Assembly: GCF_032854445.1 (NCBI RefSeq)
Contig: NC_088300.1
Location: 1,922,001-1,986,000 of the forward strand
Length of the DNA stretch: 64,000 nucleotides
Direction of reading: 5' to 3'
Source of the DNA: Liolophura sinensis
Lineage: Eukaryota > Mollusca > Polyplacophora > Chitonida > Chitonidae
A program made the position numbers and the translations under genes. The notes beneath the pieces were generated by a model. The model was given only the letters and a program-made list of their open reading frames with translations, made no database searches and was not told the origin of the DNA. Positions within the stretch are counted from its first letter, which is position 1; the number at the start of each line of letters is the position of its first letter. Below are positions 32,901 through 44,900 of this stretch, one piece after another.

Positions 32901-35900
32901 CTATTGCTAGTCTTTGGTACCTGGTCAATTGTAAATGATACCTGGCAATCTAGGGTTCAAATCTAGTAAATTCCTTTCCACTTTTTTTTTTTTCATGTCC
33001 TAATATCATGACCTATATAGACACTTGGCTACCAGAAGTGGTAAAAGTCTACTAGCATGGATCCAGGCAACTCTGTTGGATAACAGTTTTAGTTTAACTG
33101 GCTTTAGCCAGGTGTATTTATTTGGATAAAAGGGTGAAATTTCTCATCAAGCTGATCATACCAGACAGAAGTCAGACAAGTCTAGTAGCATTATCACAAA
33201 AACATCTGAATGTAAAACATGAACATTAGAAGCAGATTGTTCACTACCGACACATTTCCAAATAGCATGTATGCTGTGCACAACGCTTACCTTAATGAAG
33301 TACCGAAGGTCAGAGGGCACCAGCAGTACATGTGGGTTGACGGGAAGCCTGGCATACAGCTCAAGTTTGTCATAGTCAATGTTCACTTCCTCTGACGGAG
33401 GATTCAGCGGGTAATAACTACAACAAAACACTACAATGTACACGACTGTATAGAATTCTGATCTACTATGAAGGGTTGATTAATTATCTACACTAGCAAT
33501 ACTGAACTGGTACAACAGGTGTAAAACCATGTCTCACACCTTAGTTATTATCAAATGCTTACTTTTCAGCCTCATTTTCCAATAATTATACTCTGAATTG
33601 TGTTCAATGAGACATGTGAAGAATGAGTGAATGAATGATTATGGCTTAAAGCCACATCGGCAATATTTCAGCCATGTCGTGGCGAGAACAAAGTGAAAAC
33701 ACGAGACAGTTACGGTTTTCGATACAATAGTGTGAACATCAAAAGTAAAACAAAAAGTACAGACATGTTTAAAATCAGATAAAAAAGAAAAATAAGAGTT
33801 AAAACTCGAAAACCAGCATACTGTCAAAACAGTTTATCTAGAAATCTATATGTATGTAACTGTTTATCTATAGATATTTACGACAATTAAAATTTATATT
33901 TTATTATATAGGCCAATGGCCTTCAAATAATTTATGACAACATCGCCAGCGATGCTCTCAAATAATTCATATATAGAGTTGACTGTGTAGAAGACATATG
34001 AAAAACATTTATGTAAAGATAAGTTTGAAGATACATTTAAAGAAGGATCCTACTTACTAATGGGAACTGTAAAGGTTTCGTGTTTCAAGTGACAAATCCA
34101 GTACAAAACTATCCATTACTGGGCACGGACAAATTTTTTGGTGAAACATTTAGCTGATCTTTTTCAGGGGTTTTTCTCCAGATGACCATGTCATATTTCA
34201 GAGGTCCCATAAACATTGACACTTTTAACCACAATGGACTTGCTCCGCTTGTTAATAATTGTCCGTAAATCATATTAGAAAATATGTACCAAGAAACAGC
34301 ATTTGTTCGCACTATCTTCATGATGTGTATATTTACAAACCATTCACCACATGTATCAAACCTTCACCATTCTCTATGGAAATGTCTCCTATTTCCATTT
34401 ATTGATCTATTGTTTCACGCCACTGTAAAAAATGTTTCTCGAAACCAGGCAAAAATGACCATTTGCAGGTTGATGACAGGAAATGTTTTCTATAATTGCA
34501 TACCCAGAGGGTCCACTGTAGTGAAGGCTTTTGCTTACCTGTGTTGAGTGAGCAAGTGCTTGGCTAATCTGCCCAGTCTGTCTGAGGAACCTGAAGGTCT
34601 GAGGGAAGGAAAACAGGAGACCAATAATGTGAAGCCTGACCTTGGACACGATCGTTCCCTATTGGTTACAGTATCCACAGCAAACAAGAATGGCTTAAAT
34701 TGTACCTTACCTCTGAACAGACACACGTAATATCCTACTGGGAGATTTACCTTGCATACACAGTATAGTACAATATTTCATCGCACAACATTACTAGGAG
34801 AATGTACTTCCGTCTCACTCAGAGATTTCCTCTTCAAGTACAGTACAATACTTTACTGCACAACTCATTGCCAACATACTTCCTACTCACCCAGAGATTT
34901 CTTCTCCACTCAGGTGTAACAATACATCTGTGGAAGTGAGACCTATGACTGTGTTGTTCACCCTCAGTGTGCATGGGTCACTCACAAACCTCACGTGTTT
35001 GTGCTGGAGCAGAAAACATTACCTATGTCATCAATATGCCACAGGAAGTATGTACCTCATGGCACTGCATACTCCGATTGATTCCTTCATTTTGTAAAAT
35101 ACACATACAATATTTCTCCACGCTCCTGACTTTATATTGTATACTACCTGTATGATAGTGCAAGAAAACACAAGTAAACATTAACAATACAGTTTTCCTT
35201 TATAACAGTGCACGTTTGTAGGTTACTGACTGAATACAGGCTCATGTGAATGGGTTCTAATACTGTGCTGCAATCAGACGTGATTAAACAACCAGCTCAT
35301 GCCTCTGCCATGAACTCTGACACAAAAACTTCTACATATATAAAAAAACAGACATTGTAACATCCAATGCCATGGTATTGTCTATTAGTGATGTGCAATA
35401 TGAATGTTGCTAATGGCGACATACATCAAACATACGCAATCAAGATCTCGTTTAAAGACGAGCAAAACTGTGGAAGGTGTAAAATAAATTTATTTATTGC
35501 ATTCCAAGCTCAACAATGATAGAGGGCCTAATTACAGTCCACTACCTTTGAGTTCATTCTGAATGGTGGCTGTGGGTACACATAGTCATGGTGAACATCT
35601 CTTTGTGAGGGAACGACTACAACTTCACACTGTATTCTGTAACACAAACACATAAAGATCCTCTTTACTGTGAAAACCAGACATACATGTATCCCTCCAA
35701 TTACAGCTTCTTATAGGCCAGGGGAACAGACTCATTAAACAGGCATTTAACAACAGTGCGCTATAACAGAGTGTCAATGTCCTGAAAGGATTTGATTCGA
35801 TTAACACAGTGACTGAGTAAATCAATTGTTTACCAAATTTCTAATTTGTATTCAAATGAATATGTCTGTATCTGCAGCCATGTTGCCTTGTTTATTTACT

Positions 35901-38900
35901 TGCATGACTTTATTATTGTCTGAGTTAATGAATTTGGTGGACAAGTGGGATGAGATGACGTTGCCCAAGGTTGAGGGTTGTGATGCCAGTATTTTCTGAG
36001 GCCTCTGTCTCTGATTTTTGACATGTTTTTTATTTTGTTTGTCTACCTTTGCGTCAGAATGCTTATTTCATCCATTTTCCTTTGGAAAACTTCTTCAAAA
36101 GTGGTTTCCAAAGTTCCTTTCTGAAAAATAAAAGAGACAAAAATTAGCAAATAGGGGTTTAGCGCAAAAAATAATAATAATAATAATAATTAACAACCAA
36201 AAGACTATTCATTCTTTATTTGCTTTCAGTTTCTGGCACACGTGAAGCACTATCAAGCTTAACAATGGCTGCAAGTCTGATCAATTACCTATATAAAATA
36301 TCACAGAGAACAGCAAGTTTGACAGCAATACATTTCCTTACCTCAACTTCTTCATTCTTAGAATCAACAAATGGACCCATCTGTGGAAATAAGTGGAAAT
36401 AAGCGGAAATGAGGAGATATCTGGGCAACTTGTCTTACTAACATCACACAAATGAATCATCTAGGTTCTAATGTTATATAGATACAGAGTACTTTCCACA
36501 GAATATAAAGGTTCAATGGTTGTAAACAGAGTACTGTTCACAGATTATAAAGCTTACCATGGTTGTAAACAGAGTACTGTCCACAGAATGTAAAGTTTAC
36601 AATGGTTGTAAACAGAGTACTGTCCAGATTATAAAGCTTACCATGGTTGTAAACAGAGTACTGTCCACAGAATATAAAGGTTCAATGGTTGTAAACAGAG
36701 TACTGTCCACAGATTATAAAGCTTACCATGGTTGTAAACAGAGTACTGTCCACAGAATGTAAAGTTTACAATGGTTGCAAACAGAGTACTGTCCAGATTA
36801 TAAAGCTTACCATGGTTGTAAACAGAGTACTTTCCACAGAATATAAAGGTTCAATGGTTGTAAACAGAGTACTGTCCACAGATTATAAAGCTTACCATGG
36901 TTGTAAACAGAGTACTTTCCACAGAATATAAAGGTTCAATGGTTGTAAACAGAGTACTGTCCACAGAATATAAAGCTTACAATGGTTGTAAACAGAGTAC
37001 TGTCCACAGAATGTAAAGGTTCAATGGTTGTAAACAGAGTACTGTCCACAGAATGTAAAGGTTCAATGGTTGTAAACAGAGTACTGTCCACAGATTATAA
37101 AGCTTACCATGGTTGTAAACAGAGTACTTTCCACAGAATATAAAGGTTCAATGGTTGTAAACAGAGTACTGTCCACAGAATATAAAGCTTACAATGGTTG
37201 TAAACAGAGTACTGTCCACAGAATGTAAAGGTTCAATGGTTGTAAACAGAGTACTGTCCACAGATTATAAAGCTTACCATGGTTGTAAACAGAGTACTTT
37301 CCACAGAATATAAAGGTTCAATGGTTGTAAACAGAGTACTGTCCACAGAATATAAAGCTTATAATGGTTGTAAACAGAGTACTGTCCACAGAATATGAAG
37401 GTTCAATGGTTGTAAACAGAGTACTGTCCACAGAATATAAAGCTTACCATGGTTGTAAACAGAGTACTGTCCACAGAATATAAAGGTTCAATGGTTGTAA
37501 ACAGAGTACTGTCCACAGATTATAAAGCTTACCATGGTTGTAAACAGAGTACTGTCCACAGAATGTAAAGTTTACCATGGTTGTAAACAGAGTACTGTCC
37601 AGATTATAAAGCTTACCATGGTTGTAAACAGAGTACTTTCCACAGAATATAAAGGTTCAATGGTTGTAAACAGAGTACTGTCCACAGATTATAAAGCTTA
37701 CCATGGTTGTAAACAGAGTACTTTCCACAGAATATAAAGGTTCAATGGTTGTAAACAGAGTACTGTCCACAGAATATAAAGCTTACAATGGTTGTAAACA
37801 GAGTACTGTCCACAGAATGTAAAGGTTCAATGGTTGTAAACAGAGTACTGTCCACAGATTATAAAGCTTACCATGGTTGTAAACAGAGTACTTTCCACAG
37901 AATATAAAGGTTCAATGGTTGTAAACAGAGTACTGTCCACAGAATATAAAGCTTACAATGGTTGTAAACAGAGTACTGTCCACAGAATATGAAGGTTCAA
38001 TGGTTGTAAACAGAGTACTGTCCACAGATTATAAAGCTTACCATGGTTGTAAACAGAGTACTTTCCACAGAATATAAAGCTTACCATGGTTGTAAACAGA
38101 GTACTGTCCACAGAATATAAAGTTTACAATGGTTGTAAACAGAGTACTTTCCACAGAATATAAAGCTTACCATGGTTGTAAACAGAATACTGTCCACAGA
38201 ATATAAAGCTTACCATGGTTGTAAACAGAGTACTGTCCACAGAATATAAAGGTTCAATGGTTGTAAACAGAGTGCTGTCCACAGAATATAAAGCTTACCA
38301 TGGTTGTAAACAGAGTACTTTCCACAGAATATAAAGGTTCAATGGTTGTAAACAGAGTACTGTCTACAGAATGTAAAGGTTCAATGGTTGTAAACAGAGT
38401 ACTGTCCACAGAATATAAAGGTTCAATAATGGTTGTAAACAGAGTACTTTCCACAGATTATAAAGCTTACCATGGTTGTAAACAGAGTACTGTCCACAGA
38501 ATATAAAGGTTCAATGGTTGTAAACAGAGAATTTTGACTGGCAAGTCACATTTACATTTACTTTAACCACTCAGTTTCCATTCAGATCCTCACCAGTATG
38601 AGTAGGTGTGGCTGGTCTCTCTGTAAATACTTGTACAGGTCTCCCAAGGGTTCATACATCATGTTATCTGATGTGGAGAACGGGCCAGTGGCCACCATAA
38701 CATTCACAACCTCATCTGCAATACCACAAATTCATACGTCATGTTATCTGATGCGTAGAACGGGCCAGTGGCCACCATAACATTTACATCCTTACATGCA
38801 ATACCACAAATTCATACGTCATGTTATCTGATGCGTAGAATGGGCCAGTGGCCACCATAACATTTACATCCTTATATGCAATACCACAAATTCATACATC

Positions 38901-41900
38901 ATGTTATCTGATGCGAAGAACGGGCCAGTGGCCACCATAACATTTACATCCTTATATGCAATACCACAAATTCATACGTCATGTTATCTGATGTGTAGAA
39001 TGGGCCAGTGGCCACCATAACATTTACATCCTTATATGCAATACCACAAATTCATACATCATGTTATCTGATGCGTAGAACGGGCCAGTGGCCACCATAA
39101 CATTTACATCCTTATATGCAATACAACAAATTCATACATCATGTTATCTGATGCGTAGAACGGGCCAGTGGCCACCGTAACATTTACATCCTTATATGCA
39201 ATACCACAAATTCATACGTCATGTTATCTGATGTGTAGAACGGGCCAGTGGCCACCATAACATTTACATCCTCATCTGCAATACCACAAATTCATACGTC
39301 ATGTTATCTGATGTGTAGAATGGGCCAGTGGCCACCATAACATTTACATCCTTACATGCAATACCACAAATTCATACGTCATGTTATCTGATGTGTAGAA
39401 CGGGCCAGTGGCCACCATAATATTCACAACCTCATCTGCAATACCACAAATTCATATGTCATGTTATCTGATCCGTAGAACGGGCCAGTGGCCACCATAA
39501 CATTTACATCCTTATATGCAATACCACAAATTCATACGTCATGTTATCTGATGTGTAGAACAGGCCAGTGGCCACCATAACATTTACGTCCTTATATGCA
39601 ATACAACAAACTTATTACTGGTTTTGTTCACAGATACATGTACTCTTACCTAGATTTTGTGTTTGCTATACAGTGAGTCAATGGTATGAAGACTTCTCTA
39701 AACTTTTTGGCATTTCTAAATCTTTGCATTATACTAATAACGACCTGGCAAAGAGTTTTATATTCAAACATGTTAATACATATTATTTACTTAACACTTC
39801 AATTGTCTGATCAAGTCAGGGACAGTATCAATATCTTTTCCATTTTAACATGTACAACACATATATAGAAGACATCTTAAACAAGCAGTAACAGCACATC
39901 ATAAACATACCAGCTTCAATCTTGACAGCTTTCTCAGGCTGGGGTGGGGGCACTCCCTACAAAACAAGAACAAATATTTCTATACCTAACATATTACTTC
40001 AGTGAAAATTTCACAAAGACCAGCCATATTTTGTTTACGTTGGCAGTAAATCACTGAATGCGCGTAAGTTGCTTGTGCTTTGACGAGATGAAACATCACA
40101 CGACAAGGTAATTAGGGGCACATTTGTCACATGAAGTTCTCACCTTGTGAAGTTTTCTGGTCACAAACTTCTGGCCTGTGATATTTATACCATCAAAAGC
40201 CACAACCTGTGAAACAAGCCAAAATAGTTCATAAAGTACTATTTGGATATAAAATCTTTACCAAAACATTTGGCCCTTTACCAAAACATTCCAATTTTTG
40301 ATCACATACTTACTAGTCTGAACTCAGCAAATGAGATGTCATGAGGAAATAGGTTAGCTCTATGTATGGTCAGGTTGAAGCACTCTATAATCTCAAAATA
40401 ACCCACATCAATGTGGCTATATTGTTTAACTTATACCTGTACTAGTTCACCTTTGGTGAAGAATGACTGATTCAACATATATTTTGAAACTACCTTCTCA
40501 TCTTTAGATGAGGTAAACTGAACAGGAAAATTTTTATTCAACTTTGATTATGTACAGAAGTCGTCATCTGTGAATACAGATGCACGCTGATGAATCACAT
40601 TAACAAATAGAATGGTCTACTCGGTACAATACCACAAATAGAATGGTCTACTCAGTACAATACCACAAATAGAATGGTCTACTCGGTACAATACCACAAA
40701 CGGAACTTCATGAATATATACACGTATATACAACATGTACATTTACAGAAAATCACAGAATTACAGAAACGGTGGTATTTTTACCTGGCCAGGAAACAGT
40801 GAATACTCTTTGAGCTCGGAGAGGTCAATGGGTATACACCTGCCTGCCGAAGTTTCCCTGGAGCCCTCCAGTACCACAGACTTGGCATTGAGTTTACCTT
40901 GACTATCACAGCAGATTCTACCACACACAGTCACTTCATCCTGGAACGTGTACATTGTTATATCATACTCCGGAACATGATTGCTGTAATCATGGACATA
41001 TATCGCTTGACAGTCATACTCTGATACACAGTATATATTTCCCATTTTCTTTTCTAAAATTGAAATCAGAAGAGATCCGCTAGTGTTTCAATGCAATACT
41101 CAAAAATTTTTCACCTTCATGAGTGCAGGTATGGCTGCACTACCCAGAGTAAAGCCCTGACCTTCACCAAGTACTTATCAGACCCCCTGACATCAAGCTG
41201 CAGTTAAACATGTCACCTCTCATGTGAAATGCTAACGAATTCCACCTGGATGCCATTTTGACGCTCAGCCAACGATGATTCTTATGGAGAGACTGTCCCA
41301 ACAAACCTGATGATTTCGATGATATAGACATAATAGTTACAAACATGTTACAGTCCTTTTGAGAAACACACAAATGTCACCATTACCTGTACAGGCAATG
41401 CCACATGTGAGAACTCCTCTATCTTGTGGTGAGTCTGAAGGTACTGTGCCAGCTCCTCTACCCCATCATTTAGCACTGCAGACATCAAAACAGAACAAAG
41501 AAGCATACAGTCATATAAATACAGTACCTGGCTGCTATCACAGGTGGACAACCAAAAGGGATTCACTTGTTCTGCTGAATTCAGAGATAGCATTAACTTG
41601 CTGAGCTGAATTCAGCAATAGCATTAACTTGTTGCGCTGAATTCAGTAAAAGCATTAACTTGTTGTGCTGAATTCAGTGATAGCATTAACTTGTGCTGAA
41701 TTCAGCAATAGCATTAACTTGTTGCACTGAATTCAGCAATAGCATTAACTTGTTGCGCTGAATTCAGCAATAGCATTAACTTGTTGCGCTGAATTCAGTG
41801 ACAGCATTAACTCGTTAAAATCAATTATCTGTGTATGTGAGACCGGATATATTGCTTCATGAAATACTAAAAAAGGACCAGAAATTAAGTAAGCCTTTTG

Positions 41901-44900
41901 ATTTCCTTATTCCTGTTCACATGTTCTTTAAAGAAAGCATAGAAAGCTCAGTGTTGTTGTTGTAGATCATACCATGAGCTTTGTCTGCCAGCTTCTGGAA
42001 CATGAACTTGTAGGGTTTGTCCAGCATATCTGTGAGATCCCATGGGGTAATCGACGCTGTGTTCTCTGCCTCACGCTTCCAGCTCACTTTGTCAGCATTT
42101 CCGTAACTAGCCACAACATCACCGGCTGTGGTGCGGGAACCATATTTGCGTGATGGTGTGGCGCTGAAAAATATCAACATATACACGTGAATGAAAAAAT
42201 ACCTCAATTACACAAACAGAAAGATTAAAACAAATCAAAAACAAAAAAAAAAAAGAACAGTGTGTGTTATTTATAACAAATTACTCAGATAATTGTAAAA
42301 GGTCCAAACCTTGGAGTTCCCCTAAACAAAGGTCCAAATATTACAAACAATAATAATAAAAAAAAAAAATAAATTCTTACTTGGCTGGTGAAAAACTGGC
42401 GGGAGAAAATGGCACTACAGGGCTTCTGCCTTTTCCTGTTAGACGTTTGATTGGTAGATTATCTGGTGTTAACTGTCGCTTTTTATTTTGTCCGCCCTGA
42501 AATGTACAGACAAAATACAGAAACAAAGTGCTATAGTGTCATGTTATATCTGGATTTTGTATGATGATTATCATTACTATAATAAAGGAGTACATATATA
42601 ACATCAGATGATCACAGTTCTCGGTAAACACTGCTCAATTTTTTTTCTAAATTATTCTTTATAAGCTCAAAGTACATAAGTCAAACTCCTTTTATTAACA
42701 TAATCAGCACTGAACTTGCAGTGAATTCATTTTAGTCATCCAGAGAGAAAGCCAGCATGAGCTGGACTTAACCTGAGAGCGACCGCTTGTTAATACTCCT
42801 GAATCACTGCGCCATACTGGCATGCTAATCACCTCAGCCACCTATAAAATATATGTAAATATATAAGCATATATACCTTATAAAAACATGGACTAATATA
42901 TGTACAAGTATGTTAAACTAGAATATCCAAAACTTATGAGAAGATACAAAATAAAAACATGCTCCCAAAAGTATATGTACACAAAATACCAACAAGAACA
43001 TGTCCACATCAGGTACATTTTTCTGGTAGACTATTCACCCTGATCTTACCTTAAAAGATGGAGTGGAGTACGTGTCCAGTAACCCATCCCCCTGCTCTTC
43101 ACTGTGCACACTGGCTGGTATTAAGGTGTAAACACAAGTTCCTTCCTTAATTAACAGCTGTTCTGAGTGCAGCAAGACAGGCACAAGAGTTGTAAACATT
43201 TAATGCTAAAAATGTAAGAAGCATAAGTTTCTTGTTGCAGCTTTACTACTAAATGTATTGGTAGCTTGGTTAGTGTATCTGCATTTCTACCATTTGTACA
43301 GGACTCTGAAGATAAAAAGGCAATACAAATTTAGTAGTAAACTGAAACACTTTCACAAAGGATACGCCTCAGGGAGAGTCTCCAAGTCATAAATCACACT
43401 GCTTCCTTCCTTCTTTACTTTTGGTGTCTTGGGTAATTTGGATATTTTCTTGTTTAAACGCTAGAAGATAAAATCATTTGTAAATACAAGTGCATGTAAA
43501 GGCTCAAGTCAAAACAGCTCCGATACTAAGTGATTTTAAAACTTCACTTTAAATTTAAGCACTAATCAAACTCTACTTCTTCCAATACTGTTTACTTATT
43601 TCTTGTGCAGCCCTCAAAATTGGCGTGAACGATTGTTCAGTTTGCCTAGCGGTTACACAAATTCAGAAACAGGCAAAATGACAAAGGAAAAAAAAAAAAG
43701 ATTGAAGTATAAAAAAAGATGATGTTATCACACCACACCTGTTTCCACAGTCATCTGTCCGACACCTCAATCAGTCAGTGACAGTTCATATGTCATAAAC
43801 GAAAATGTCGAGGGAAGTCAGTGATAATTAAATCTTCACAAAACACCAGACACCAAAATTTATTGATGAAATACCTTCAACATAACATTACTACAGGTAA
43901 ATTGGTTTCCATAGTAGAAATTATTGGGAGCCCACCATTTCCTAGGTCAAAAGTACATGAAACCGAAAAGGTGTTTCCCGGCAATTCTGAAACCCTCATG
44001 CCTGCATAAGTCCAGCGGTGGTCAACCACAAAGGAAAACGACTGGTGTTAACTGTACTAACCGGGAGTCTCCAGTGTAAAACTTATCCACTATAAAATTT
44101 ATATGTACTTGAATTTCATAACCTATTTCTGCCAAACACATTTTGGCGGAACCCGTTCATACAACCCATGGTTATGCAAAAATAATTTGCTTAACCGAAA
44201 GCCTATGCAAAGTTAATTTCACATAACCTTTTTTCTGGTTAAGCAGATATTTCAAATTTTGGGAGCTGACAAACCACAATGGATAATGTTCCGAACTTAA
44301 TAACTGGAAATATTCATCCATTTTCGCCTTGCATGAAAAATAATTATGTCAAGCTTTGGGAAAATGCTGCACTTTTTGTTTCAAAGTGTTGCAACTCACC
44401 AAGGCACAGGAAGCCCTATCAAAAATGTTACCTCACAAGGACAAAATCAAGCATCAGAGACAATACCACATGTTAAAAAAATTGACTTGTTAGACTTTGA
44501 AAACTTGTTTCTCTTCACTTGCACCATCCAGTTAACATCTAGATGGTAAGGGCGACACAGGCAAACTTTCAAACTACAAACTGTCACTTTCATTCTTTAC
44601 ATTATATATTCTTACCTCCCTTTCAAAGACATCTAACAACTCAGCACTGATGTTCTTCGGACCAGCTTTCCTACTGTGGACAAACGCAATCCATTCAGAG
44701 CTCAGGTCACTGGCATCCAATCGGTAGATCGAGCAGAAACCCTTCACTAGAAATAACAAAAAACAGTTTTTAGTCTAGATTAGCCCTAAACCAATGAGGG
44801 CATCCGTAAAAAAGCGCCTAGATTTAGCCAGAATTTGAAATAAGGCTGTATCATTTGCAATTTTTGCCTATCTTTCCTGTATTAATTTTGTCAGGCCAGG

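Noticed and set aside
32511-32966. Five overlapping frames on both strands
   Set aside because: Seven copies of a 42-bp (14-codon) repeat keep all of them open.
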